NCBI GenBank assembly: GCA_959347315.1
Contig: OY365810.1
Coordinates: 16,168,025 to 16,232,024 of the forward strand
Source of the DNA: Bimastos eiseni
Taxonomy: Eukaryota > Annelida > Clitellata > Crassiclitellata > Lumbricidae
Direction: 5' to 3'
Length of the DNA stretch: 64,000 nt
Position numbers and translations under genes: made by a program. A model generated the notes under the pieces. The model made no database searches, was not told the DNA's origin, and worked only from the letters and a program-made list of their open reading frames with translations. Shown here in pieces: positions 25,699 through 35,385 of the stretch. Position 1 is the first letter of the stretch, and each line of letters opens with the position of its first letter.

Positions 25699-26793
25699 AT
25701 GAGAATCCCCTTTGTCGTGTACGCCGATTTCGAATCTTTCATTAAACCTATAGACACCTGTCAACCAGATCCCAACATGTCTTACACCAACAGATATCAA
25801 AAACACGTCCGAAGTTCTTTCTGCTATTATATAAAATGTTTTGACGATGACCTATATTCGCAAGCTCCTGCGACGTTTACAGCAAAGAGTGAAGACGATG
25901 ATGTAGCTCAAATATTCGTAGACAGTCTTATAGAGAACAGAAAAGATATCTATGATCGATTTAAATTTTCTAAGAGAATGATATTTGGAAAGAAAGAAAA
26001 GCCGCTGTTCGAATCCGCTATCGTTTGTCACATATGCGAAGGCGAACTGGGTAAAGATCGAGTTAGAGACCATTGCCATTTAACTGGAAAATATAGAGGC
26101 GCCGCTCATAAGAATTGTAATCTAAATGATATAGTTCCTAAGTGTTTTCCAGTATTGTTCCATAATCTATCCGGTTACGACAGTCATCTAGTCGTAAAGA
26201 AATTACGAGGTGATGATAATGAAAAGAGTAGCTGCAATGATAGTAACGAAGTAAAGTACATCTATTTCAGTAGAGAAGTCGTAGTTGATAATTTTATAGA
26301 TGAAGAAAATAAGTTAAAAACTGTCAAACGAGAATTGAGTTTCATCGATAGTTTTAGATTCATGGCATCGAGTCTCGACGCTTTATCGAAGAACCTGAGC
26401 AAAGATCAGTGTAAGAATATAAGCAAACACTATTCTGGTAATCAGCTCGATCTCTTGCTTAGAAAAGGATTATATTCTTACGATTATGTTGATTCCGTCG
26501 AGCGACTGAACGAAACAGAACTTCCACCAAAGTCAGCATTCTACTCAATACTTAACGACTCAGGTATTAGTGACGAAGACTGCAACCATGCACAGATGGT
26601 ATGGAAAGAATTCGGATTCAAGACATTGAGAGAATACCACGATTTATATAATATGACTGATGTTCTCCTGCTTGCTGATGTATTTCAGAATTTTAGAAAT
26701 GTATGCAGTGAGAAATCTGGCCTAGTTCCCGCCTGGTATTATACTTCGCCAGGTCTTGTTTGGGACCCCGCATTGAAGTTGACAGGAGTATAG
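25699..26793 (+). other. pPolB 3'-5' exonuclease domain with embedded zinc/HNH-like block
   Basis: Exo I is VVYADFESF (Asp/Glu metal ligands). It is followed by CHICEGELGKDRVRDHCH and GKYRGAAHKNCN, a block resembling recombination endonuclease VII (CxxC...DH.H...CN). Exo II is FHNLSGYDSH and the Exo III region is YNMTDVLLLADVF. The frame ends at TAG 26,791-26,793. The downstream frame 26,794-27,111 carries polymerase motif [13 protein letters not shown]. Confidence 0.85.
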
Positions 26794-27144
26794 TTGGAGT
26801 TGCTGAGCGACTATGATATGATACATGGGATAAGGGGAGGTGTTAGTATCATTTCACACCGTTATGGACAGGCAAACAATAAGTACATGTCTATGTTTGA
26901 CAGCAGCAAACCTTCATCGTTCCTAACCTATTTAGACGCGAATAACCTGTACGGATGGGCAATGTGTAAGAATCTACCAACTCATGGGTTCCAGTGGATG
27001 GGTAACGATGAGCTAAATGATTGGAGATATTCACCATGTATATTAGAAGTCGATTTGGAATATCCTAGAGAATTGCACGATCTTCACAGTCGAAGGATCG
27101 GTTGTGCTTAAACTTTTCTCAAACTTGAACGATAAAGTAAAGTA

Positions 27145-27354
27145 CACTGTGTCCGGATGAAAAGTAGTACCCAACAAAAAGTGTCACAACTCGTTCAAAA
27201 CTGTAAGTATTTGTCTGAAATTTTAAACTCAACAACAGTGACCATATTTACACGATATCCCAAAGCCGTTTGGAAATATTCTTGAAATTGTCTAATTTAT
27301 GAGCGATTGCGATGGAACACTGAAAAATTAAAGTTTCCAACATAGACCCTTACT
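27145..27354 (+). repeat. Mariner left inverted repeat
   Basis: About 210 bp, near-identical to the reverse complement of 28,508-28,717 with a few substitutions and small gaps. The inner edge is at CCCTTAC. Confidence 0.9.
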
Positions 27355-27420
27355 TACGCCGACGCTGTGACGTCGTCATCGATAATATACGTCACTTGGT
27401 TTGGTGTGAGCAATAAAAAA

Positions 27421-28492
27421 ATGGCGTTTACAGAAGAAGAAAAAATTTTAATTAAAGTACTCAGGCAAGAACATGGTTATGGAGCGAAAAGGTTTCTGAA
27501 GGAATTTTCGAATAAAGGCTGGTGTCTTTCGTCTGTGATTAAGTTATTGAAGAAGATCGATGAAACGGGCACAGTGGAGCGAAAACCTGGCAGTGGCCAA
27601 AAACGCACGACACGCACTGTTGAAAACGTTGAGTTGGTTGAAAGGCTGGCATTAAGCCAAGAAAATGCACCAGGAACCCATAGAACAGTGCGTCAGATTT
27701 CGAGGGATATTGGGATTCCGAAGACCGCGGTTCACGAAATAATTTCCAAGGACTTGAAACTGGTTTGTTTTAGGAAGAGGCGAGCACAAGAGCTAACAAG
27801 AGCAAAGAAACTGACACGTCTTGTACGCGCGAAGCAGCTGCTAAAGAAATACCCCGAACACACAGTTTCATTCATATGGTTTACGGACGAAAAAGTTTTT
27901 ACCGTCACTCCTCCTGTCAACCTCCAGAACGATCGCGTTTATGCGGCGGATGGAACGCAAAAGAAAAATATGCCAGCTGAACGTCTCCTCAAAACACGTT
28001 CACACTTTTCAAAGTCACTAATGGTCTCAGTCGGCGTGTCAACCCTAGGGTGCACTGATTTGATCTTCGTTGAGCCGGGTGTGAAGGTGAATGGTGCGTA
28101 CTATCGCGATGTGTTGCTCGCTCAGCATATGCTTCCTGCCATCAAGCACGTGTCTGGCGGCTACTTCACATTCCAACAAGACAGTGCCCCTGCGCACCGA
28201 GCACGTGAGACCATTGCTGTACTGTACCGGGAGACACCCGACTTCATATCACCGCAACTGTGGCCACCCAACAGTCCAGACCTCAATCCAGTTGACTATC
28301 AAATCTGGAGTGTACTGGAGGAGCGCGTTTTATCGTTCCCGTATTCGTGACATCGATCACCTGAGGGCACGTCTGGTTGAGGAGTGGCAGCTCCTTGACC
28401 ACGTTATCATCGACCGAGCCATAAAATAGTGGCGTCCACGTCTACGGTCGTGTGTCCGTGAACGAGGAGGACATTTGGAACACCAGCTGTAG
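27421..28492 (+). pseudogene. Mariner-like transposase, frameshifted near the C terminus
   Basis: The start ATGGCGTTTACAGAAG at 27,421 is preceded by AATAAAAAA. The N-terminal helix-turn-helix region (about residues 1-110) contains GYGAKRFLKEF and VERKPGSGQKR. Catalytic residues: the first Asp in WFTDEKVF, the second in FQQDSAPAHRA, and the third in SPDLNPVDYQIW. The last two are separated by 37 residues (DD37D). The frame then breaks near 28,333 and stops at 28,348-28,350. The usual C-terminal sequence continues in another frame (YRSRIRDIDHLRARL) with an in-frame TAG at 28,427 and a natural-looking stop at 28,490. The catalytic core is open, so decay is mild. Confidence 0.9.
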
Positions 28493-28507
28493 CCGAACTT
28501 CATTTTT

Positions 28508-28717
28508 TATGTAAGGGCCTATGTTGGAAACTTTAATTTTTCAGTGTTCCATCGCAATCGCTCATAAATTTGACAACTTCACGAATATTTCCAAACGGCT
28601 TTGGGATCTCGTGTAAATATGGTCACTGTTGTTGAGTTAAAAATTTGAGGCAAATACTTACAGTTTTGAACGAGTTGTGACACTTTGTTGGGTACTACTT
28701 TTCATCCGGACACAGTG
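28508..28717 (-). repeat. Mariner right inverted repeat
   Basis: Mirror of 27,145-27,354. Ends CCGGACACAGTG immediately before the right TA. Confidence 0.9.
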
Positions 28718-28809
28718 TACAGAGTCCATTACGAAAATTCGAAACAGTATGAAAGTTTGGCTTTGAAGATAATGAAAATTCATCGCGGAATTAAATTTGA
28801 AGAAGTCCT

Positions 28810-29669
28810 TTGCTGAAAAAGTATATAGATCTAAATACCAATCTGAGGACCAGAGCCGCCAACGATTTCGAAAAAGACTTTTTCAAACTAATGAACAATA
28901 GTGTGTTTGGTAAGACGTCCGAGAATATTGAGAATCGTGTAGACATTAAATTAGTTTGCACCGAGAAGCAAGCCCTCAAGCTAGCAGCAAGAACGAGTTA
29001 CGATACTCGAACTATTTTTGACGAAAACCTAATCGCCATTCACATGAAACGGACGAAGCTATGTTACAACATGCCTATATATCTTGGTATCTGTATTTTA
29101 GACTTGAGTAAAACTATAATGTACGATTTTCAAAATAATTGCATCAAGAAAAAGTTTGAAGATAGAGCAAAGTTACTTTTACAGATACAGATTCTTTGGC
29201 CTATGAAATTAAGACCGAAGACTTCTACGCCGATATAGCACCCGACATTAGAAGTAGGTTCTACACTAGGGACTATCCTAAAGACAATCCCTCTGATGTA
29301 GAAACTGGCATCAACAAAAAGGTCATTGGCATGTTCAAAGATGAAGCATCTGGTAAACAGATCGAAGAGTTTGTAGGTTTAGGATCGAAACTGTATTCGT
29401 ACAAGATGGCTGGGGTAGACCACAAGAAATGTAAAGATGTCAGGACGAATGTCGTTAAGAAATCAATCACTCACGAAGATTACAAAGACTGCTTGTTCAC
29501 CAAGAGAGAACAATTGAGAAAGATGAATGTCAATGTCATTCGGTCGCATCTTCACGATATCTACACCAAAGAAGAAAACAAGGTAGCCCTCTCAGCGGAA
29601 GATGATAAACGAGTGATTCAGCAAGATGAAATCTACACTTTAGCATATGGACATTATTCACTAATATAA
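28810..29669 (+). other. pPolB polymerase domain, C-terminal part
   Basis: The first frame (28,810-29,238) has FFKLMNNSVFGKT, the motif B region. The frame changes near 29,180. Motif C, TDTDS, with the catalytic Asp pair, sits at 29,181-29,195 in the second frame, which runs to 29,669. The end of the frame (ITHEDYK, SHLHDIYT, ...YGHYSLI) matches the expected C terminus of this polymerase type, so the gene end is present. Confidence 0.88.
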
Positions 29670-29728
29670 ATGAACACTAGACTAATCGATGTCGAAGGCG
29701 TAACGCTACCTAATATTGCTTTGTCGTA

Positions 29729-30097
29729 TTGATTCATCTAATCGAAGCGGCGAGGAAACTAAATATAAATAATTTCAGAGGAGTTTTTCTAAGAGACAAG
29801 TTGCCGAAGAGGCCGAGAGCGAACGAGTGTGGCATCTTTAATCTAGACTATTCTGACAGTAAAGGCACACATTGGACTTGTTGGATTAGGCACGCCAATG
29901 ATAAGATTTACTTTGACAGCTACGGACTTCCTCCTCCTACTGAATTGATAAACTATCTACGAAGACCACTGTTCTACAACAGCGAACGAATACAACCAGA
30001 CGGCCAAGCGTTTTGTGGTCATTTATGTCTATATATTTTGAAGAAGACGATCAACGATGGTTGTAAATTTCAAGAAGTCGTAAACCAATTGTATTAA
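29729..30097 (+). pseudogene. Adenain-like cysteine protease (Ulp1/C5-type), N-terminally broken
   Basis: The maturation protease of the Polinton, expected to cleave capsid precursors. Counting from TTG 29,729, the catalytic-type residues are His48 (GTHWTCW), Asp63 (YFDSYG), Gln93 and Cys96 (GQAFCGHLCL). This order and context match adenovirus-type proteases. The open part is 122 codons, short for the family. There is no ATG in this frame at the expected place. An upstream frame beginning ATG 29,670 (NTRLIDVEGVTLPN) looks like the true N terminus and ends at TGA 29,730, implying one frameshift. It directly follows the polymerase stop. Confidence 0.85.
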
Positions 30098-30129
30098 ATA
30101 ATAACATATATAAAAAAGATGCCTGTTGA

Positions 30130-31296
30130 TATATTGGATGAACCGATATTGGATCAACTCAAAGAATAATTTCTGGAGGTGTTACTCTATCTCAAGCGAG
30201 TAATACATTTCTAAAAAGAGATGGAACGAACGATATGGACGGCGATTTGGAAATGAATGGTCACTCGATAAAAGGTCTACCGACTGACATTCATGCACCA
30301 GTCTTAGCCAGCCAGGCTGCGAGCTTTGGACAAGTCGAAGCCTTAATCAACCAAGCGATAACGAATAATTCTGCCAGCGATTACCTGAGAACATTTGTGA
30401 CAGCGGCTCCAACCATGACTTCTGATACAACGATAATAAACGGTTTAACTTACGAAGCTAGTGCTAGCAGTTTTCGCAGTGTGGCCGGTCATGAATTCAG
30501 CCCGTGGAGGGCTTTTCAAAAGCTTCTCACTACCCCGACATTTGGGTCTCCGAAACAACCGCAAATGTTTGGATACAGATGAAGTACCCCACCCCATTCC
30601 TCTATCAATGTCGGGATTTTACATCATCGCTGACCGTTCTGATAACGAATATGTTACTAGTTGGAAAGTTCAAGCTAGTAACGACGGAATAGTATTTACA
30701 GATATTCTAACCTCTCAAACGAATGTCCTCTATTTTGGAGTTTTGATAAAGTTTATATTTCCCCCTTCAACCAATTACGCTACGCATATTGGAGATTTCA
30801 TATTATATCCACGAGTCATGGTGCTGAAACAGCTTCCGTCTGCATGCTACAGTGGAAACCAACGCTGGCCGATCTCACACGAGGAAGAAAATGTTACGCC
30901 GGTTACGTGCCGAGGTTAACTTCGGACACTAGTAATTATGGTTTTCAGGCGAACGCCACTGCTTCATCTCCACATACCAAAGCCTCTCATGCATTCAAAG
31001 ATGAAGGAGAATGGGCGTCTGAGATTAGCGCAACCATGGAAACGTGGATATCTATCAAGTGCCAAACCGCAGTAAGAATCTGGAAGATCGGCTTGAGGGA
31101 GAGAAAAAATAACGAAAGGATTTCCGACTGGAGAATAAGCGCATACAATTATGAAGGACACGAGGTAATTATTTATACGTCGCTTAATAACACTTACTTA
31201 GGAAATACTTGCCAAGAATTCTTTATCGATTCAGTTGGAAAATATCAGGCCTATAAGTTAGATTGCCTCCAGGCTGAACCGGGAAGCCAGGATTAA
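30130..31296 (+). pseudogene. Fibre-like protein with tail-fibre motif and discoidin-like region, broken
   Basis: Three overlapping frames (30,235-30,582, 30,461-30,919, 30,844-31,296) form one degraded gene. The first contains NDMDGDLEMNGHSIKGLP then PVLASQAASFGQVE. This is the GDLxMNGxxIxxL ... A-T/S-x-x-YV-type signature seen in phage tail-fibre proteins. The middle frame has GFYIIADRSDNEYVTSW then KVQASNDGIVFTDI, and the last has WASEISATMETWISIKCQ. Both resemble the F5/8 type C (discoidin) fold, possibly as two copies. A role in attachment is an inference. It lies between the protease gene and the convergent minus-strand block. Confidence 0.6.
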
Positions 31297-31357
31297 GCGT
31301 GATGCAGTTATTCGTGTATGATGACTAAGATTTTCAATGAGAAACATCATTGAAAAT

Positions 31358-31590
31358 TTAAACCACAAGATCAACAACTTTGTTATCTCCAGATACCACG
31401 ATATACGACGTGCTGTAACCCGGTTCCGTTTCTATTCTCGTTTTTGTAAAAGTAAATGTCTTGTTCTCTTTATTCGTTTGCAACTTGTCGAGCAATGGCG
31501 CCTCGAATGCGCTCATGTAATATCCCGTCTCATCCGGCGCCTCTACCGTAATCAGGTAGAAATAGCCTACTGTACCGAGCAGATATTGCT
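31358..31590 (-). CDS. Small Polinton protein, unknown function
   Basis: The minus-strand frame is about 75-80 codons and has no ATG. It reads KQYLLGTVGYFYLITVEAP and later TKTRIETEPGYSTSYIVVSG, ending at TAA about 31,358. An upstream ATG near 31,630 in another frame (MGTRKFLDFET) suggests a frameshifted start. The strand-rich composition (V/T/Y) suggests a beta fold. It is the last gene of the minus-strand block and converges on the fibre gene. I do not recognise the family. Confidence 0.45.
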
Positions 31591-31655
31591 TCGTTTTAAG
31601 TTTCGAAATCTAAAAATTTACGAGTTCCCATTTTTTTATTAGCCAGGATAAAACT

Positions 31656-32010
31656 TTATGTCAACATCTTAATCTCGTATCTATTTCTCCATACTTTACC
31701 GTTGGAACGACGTATCGCATTCGCGCCGACTTTTAACGCCATACTCGCCTTATACAACGACGGGTAGACGACTGTTTCGTTTGTGTCGGTATCTAAAATC
31801 TCTACGCGTATGGAATTATTTCGAATCGTTTTTAGATGCTCGCACTCGGATGACACATCCTTTTTCTCCTTCACAGGCGCCTTCAGTTCTGATTCCGATA
31901 AAATACCCTTCTCAACAGTATTCTTAACATTTCTGGTTTGTTCGTATAACTCGGCTTTATTCCATTTTCCTTTAATAGCGATATCAATTGTGGGAGTTTC
32001 ATTTTTTTTA
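31656..32010 (-). CDS. NUMOD-like DNA-binding protein fragment (uncertain)
   Basis: The frame 31,656-31,874 can be extended to about 32,010 without a stop (TPTIDIAIKGKWNKAELYEQ). Its C-terminal half, YPSLYKASMALKVGANAIRR followed by NGKVWRNRYEI, resembles NUMOD1-type helix-turn-helix segments (S-x-x-xA-a-x-l-g-v...I-x-r-x-x...W-x-yr-f) of homing endonucleases. The start is unclear, as an A-run and a frame change precede it. Lysine- and glutamate-rich middle. It lies just 3' of the major capsid gene. Function is inferred only from this similarity. Confidence 0.45.
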
Positions 32011-32027
32011 TAATAGAAAAAATTTCC

Positions 32028-33314
32028 TTAATATACAACGCTCATCTTCTGACCGCCTGATTGGATGTTTAGCAATTTACCTGAAATGGCAACTGCATAA
32101 GCTACCGTTCCAACCGGCACCGCAGCATTGAAAGTGGCCTTGATCTGGATATCTACGACAGATGACTTTAACGGCTCTGATTGTTTACTTACATCGAAAA
32201 CAAACAGCGGATATAAATCTTTGTAATCAGCCGGCGTAATGTTGCTCTAAGTTACGAGTTGGTCCATTCCATAGAGTTTCTCGCTAAGGTCGCGGCATCT
32301 CTATAAGCTCTCGAAAATTGCTGATTCGGGAATGATAGGTTGTAATCGACAGCTGGGTATCTTTCTTGGTTCATCATCACATACATGTTCTTAATATCGT
32401 AATGATCGAAAATTGCTGGATTAGCTTGTTGATCGGCGCTTCGATTCGTTTGAAATTCAATGATAATAATTACCTCGGTTTATCCGGTGATGGCTTTACG
32501 CTAAGTCGCCAACTGAGTCTGGTAGAGTGAGTAACCGCTACGGTATCGCAAAGATGAGCTCGGTAGGCTACTGGCAACGTTGCCTCTGATTCGATGATTT
32601 TGTACAGCTGCACTCGCTCCATGTCGAACGGAATCACATGCGGCATAAACCATGAAATTTTACTGATGTTGACTTTACCAGCCACTACTACGGCGTCCGT
32701 GAAAATAGCATCGCCGTCGGCTTTGCGAACGAGACCTAAAGTATGCTTCATGCCGTAGACTAGCTTATTATAATTCTCACAGAATCCAAAAATGTGCTTC
32801 AGAGGTACTATGAAACTAAATGTGCCCTTTGCAGTTGGCTTCTGAATGAGATACGCCTGCCTTATCGCGAATCCAGAGTTGTCGGCTCTAACAGCAGTCG
32901 CGGCTGTATCTTTAGTCCATAATTGGTTAAGTCCTTGCGCCAGAGCGAAGTCGTTGGGATATTTCAGCAACCCTAGCATAGTTGTGGATTGTCCCAGATA
33001 AAACACGCTTTCAATCTCCTGATTCGATAGGGAATACGAAATTTGACTAAAGAGGTGCATGAGTCCGTTGTTGACTAAAGCTACATCATCGCCTCGGCGT
33101 AAAAAGTTCCATCCACTTTAGTCAGTCTGCCTTCGAAAAGCAGATATGACTCAGCTGGATGGCTGAAAAGATCTTGACGTTCGACGTTCACGCGAATTTC
33201 CCCAGAGCTGTTAAGATTCGCCCCCGCCACTGGTTCGTACTCGTGCCATTCGTATCTCTCGACCGCCTCATCTATTATAGTATTTTCAGTAAATCTTGGA
33301 ATATCCGACTGCAT
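32028..33314 (-). pseudogene. Major capsid protein (double jelly-roll type), broken
   Basis: Starts at ATG 33,314 (QSDIPRFTEN) and ends at TAA 32,028-32,030 after GGQKMSVVY, about 429 codons. Landmarks: EVERYEWHEYEPVAG-like opening, YLLFEGRL, FYLGQSTTMLGLLKYPNDFA, NISKISWFMPHVIP and IKNMYVMMNQERYPAVDY. Their composition, position and size fit the Polinton major capsid protein, which builds the icosahedral shell. Frame changes lie near 33,085 and 32,470, and the frame breaks again near 32,245. The assignment rests on pattern recognition; no structure comparison was possible. Confidence 0.75.
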
Positions 33315-33424
33315 GTTTTAAATATAGCAATCAAATATTTTAAGCCAACTTTATTCCAGATCCACGCACCAGATCTTGGATCGACACGGCGCCACCGTTA
33401 CCGGGTAGTAAATTATTTATATTC

Positions 33425-33520
33425 ATATTTCCATGGGGAGATATTAAACCCTTTAACGTCTCCTCGCTACCTCGACTAAGTGTCGTATTTCGGTTGGGTA
33501 TATTAAACCCTTTAACGCGT
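33425..33520. repeat. Short duplicated block between capsid and small-protein genes
   Basis: ATATTAAACCCTTTAACG occurs twice, 56 bp apart (about 33,447 and 33,503), followed by similar sequence (TCTCCTCGCT and CGTCCTAGCT). Confidence 0.7.
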
Positions 33521-33521
33521 C

Positions 33522-33815
33522 CTAGCTCTGTTGGCTGAGTACGGCTGATTGAGGCGGTGGTGGATTAAACATCTTTGCCGCTGCTTTATCCACCAATCGC
33601 TTTCCAGCATTGATAGCAACGGTCTTACCAACATTTATGGCCTTTTTTCCAATCTGCGTTGCAGAGTCTTTCCCCGCACTTAATGCGGTTGCTGCTACCT
33701 GTCTCGCCAAATTCGAGGATAACATTCTTTTGAAAAATCCTGATACCGTATCAAATATTCCAGAGCCTCCTACGACGCATCTTTTAGTAAATCTTCTCTT
33801 AGTTATGACAATCAT
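33522..33815 (-). CDS. Small basic virion-type protein
   Basis: 97 codons, intact. The N terminus is basic (TKRRFTKRCVV), followed by GGSGIFDTVSGFFKRM, an amphipathic-looking helix, then repeated Ala/Lys-rich helical sequence (GKKAINVGKTVAINAGKRLV). CVVGGSG loosely matches the adenain cleavage consensus (hydrophobic-x-G-x-G). It may therefore be a precursor processed by the protease at 29.7 kb, by analogy with adenovirus pVI or pX. That analogy is my inference. It lies 5' of the major capsid gene on the same strand. Confidence 0.55.
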   Translation of the reverse strand: MIVITKRRFTKRCVVGGSGIFDTVSGFFKRMLSSNLARQVAATALSAGKDSATQIGKKAINVGKTVAINAGKRLVDKAAAKMFNPPPPQSAVLSQQS

Positions 33816-33933
33816 TTTATAATTGTATCATTAAATTTTTTTATACTCTAACGCATCTATCGCATTATGTCGAAGTAACTCATCGCAGATACCGACTATC
33901 TCGTTTCGTAATCCCGTATTTCCCGCTCTGAAG

Positions 33934-34717
33934 CTAGCGAATCGAAGAGTTAACACTAACACTATACACTAGCGCTTTAGGATCTTGCGGGAGAACTACG
34001 ACTCCTTCGCCCGTTGAGAACCTCTCTTCCCATATAGGCTTAATGATTTCCCTATATTTCTCGCTCCTAGACGACTTGGGTTTGTTCGGATTCTCAGGTT
34101 GACGGATTGCGTTTGTCACAGTCAAAATCTCACTCAAGTCTTTGAGATCGTTTATGTCGTGTATCGTCTTGTCTGGTTTTACCCTTGTCAATAACTCCCA
34201 AAGTCCCGGAGTTCCCTTATAGGTAACATCTCCGATAGTTATATAATCACCTTCGATCGTGATTGGGCTGGCCCCGATGTGAAGTAGACCATCTTTAGAG
34301 TATATTCCGAAGATCGTATCCGTCGACTTCTTGTTTGTAGCGTATTCTTTTAAATATTTTATTGCTATATCACCTAATTCCAAAATTCTAATATCTGAAA
34401 CGGGATCATCCTCAAACACTTCTATTGAGGGGATATTGTGGGAAATGAATCGCTTTCAACGATGCCGATATCGATGCTGGCAATGCTCGAAGCGCGGCAG
34501 TTGTTGCCATAGAGTTCTCTTTAATAGTACCTAATTCTTTGGATATTCCAGACTGAGAGTCGATTATCGGTTTGTACGCCTTTATCAATTTCCGCTGAAG
34601 CCCAATGTCCCCTATTTTCTCGGATAACGAGTCTTGTCTAATATTTTGCTTCGTTTTGAGAAAGTTCTCAATGATAAAATCACATTTGGCTGGGTCTTTG
34701 ATTTTTAGAAACGACAT
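33934..34717 (-). pseudogene. Conserved Polinton protein with GTPGLWELL motif, frameshifted
   Basis: Start at ATG 34,717 (SFLKIKDPAKCDF). The first frame ends near 34,412 after HFPQYP. The second frame (33,934-34,419) reads DIRILELGDIAIKYLKEYA, then GDVTYKGTPGLWELL, SSRSEKYREIIKPIWEERF and VLPQDPKALV. Full length is about 255 codons. I have the impression that the GTPGLWELL block recurs in Polinton-type elements of other invertebrates, but I know of no assigned function. Confidence 0.65.
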
Positions 34718-34740
34718 TTTTAACTTAGAAACATAATATT

Positions 34741-34808
34741 TAAACGTAAAAACGTAAAACGTAAAAACGTAAAACGTAAAAACGTAAAACGTATAACGTA
34801 AATTTACG
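34741..34808. repeat. Short tandem repeat upstream of the 34.7-kb gene
   Basis: Four copies of a unit of about 16 bp, core ACGTAAAAACGTAAA, in the gap between two minus-strand genes. It lies just upstream of ATG 34,717. Repeated ACGT palindromes make it a candidate promoter element, but this is speculative. Confidence 0.8.
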
Positions 34809-34809
34809 T

Positions 34810-35346
34810 TCACTTTGTATTCAATTCGTTTTGCCTAAGGGACGATTGTTTTGTCGCTTCATCTATGCAGGTTTTGGTTTTACTTCTAACTTCTTCCTTC
34901 ATCTCGTTAAATTTCTCGAATTCACTTAGAATAAGAGAATATTCCGAGTCTGAGATATTATTATCATCTAGGGCTTTTGAAACAAGGTCGCTGATCGAAT
35001 TGAGTTTCCCGTCGGCTATAGTCTTGATCTTTGCTTGTTTTTCTTGCCGCAACGATAGAAGTCGGCAGACGTGGGCAGATATCGAACACAATGCTCTGGT
35101 TCCTGCAGATAACGATACCACAATTGTCGCGGCTGGTGCAGCTACGATGGTACTTAGAAAACTTACGCCTAATGCGACGAGTCCTTATGATGTAAGGGTT
35201 AACAAACCTCCCAACGCTTCGACTACTTTAACACTCTTTTGATATTTTTTACAAATTATTTCTCTCTTTTCACGTTCTCGTAAGAATTCCTGTTGAATTT
35301 AAGATATTTTCTGAAGGCGATAAGTGTCTGCTTTATTCAATTCCAT
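34810..35346 (-). pseudogene. Membrane-associated Polinton protein with two in-frame stops
   Basis: 178 codons from ATG 35,346 (ELNKADTYRLQKIS). In-frame TAA at 35,299-35,301 (codon 16) and TAA at 35,185-35,187 (codon 54). A basic region (LREREKREIICKKY) precedes a hydrophobic stretch (LVALGVSFLSTIVAAPAATIVV) that could span a membrane. The C-terminal third is coiled-coil-like: SISDLVSKALDDNN and SDSEYSLILSEFEKFNEM. No catalytic motif. It is tightly packed in the minus-strand virion block. Confidence 0.6.
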
Positions 35347-35385
35347 TTTGTAATATCGAATAATATTATAAAATGAATTCAAGTT

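Larger units (their letters stand above)
27145..28717 (+). mobile_element. Mariner-like (IS630-Tc1-mariner, DD37D) transposon nested in pPolB
   Basis: Flanked by TA at 27,143-27,144 and 28,718-28,719. The outer ends are perfect: CACTGTGTCCGGATGAAAAG and its complement. The inverted repeats are long, about 210 bp (27,145-27,354 and 28,508-28,717). The flanking Polinton sequence is otherwise collinear across the insertion, so it landed in an existing polymerase gene. One transposase gene fills the interior. Confidence 0.95.
24355..29669 (+). pseudogene. Protein-primed type DNA polymerase B (pPolB), broken and interrupted by a mariner
   Basis: The replicative polymerase of the Polinton, about 1,200 codons without the insertion. 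Visible in order: an N-terminal SAP-like segment, a C2H2-type finger, exonuclease motifs (YADFES; FHNLSGYDSH; LLADVF), an embedded CxxC...DHCH zinc/HNH-like block, and polymerase motifs A (LDANNLYGW), B (LMNNSVFG) and C (TDTDS). Start chosen at ATG 24,355. In-frame stops: TAA 24,400, TAA 25,681, TAG 26,791. Frame changes lie near 24,980, 25,140, 27,090, 28,805 and 29,180. A mariner element splits it at 27,144/28,718. It cannot yield a full polymerase. Confidence 0.92.

Noticed and set aside
31337..31642. Plus-strand 101-codon frame
   Set aside because: It is antisense to the better-supported minus-strand Polinton frame and has no motif.
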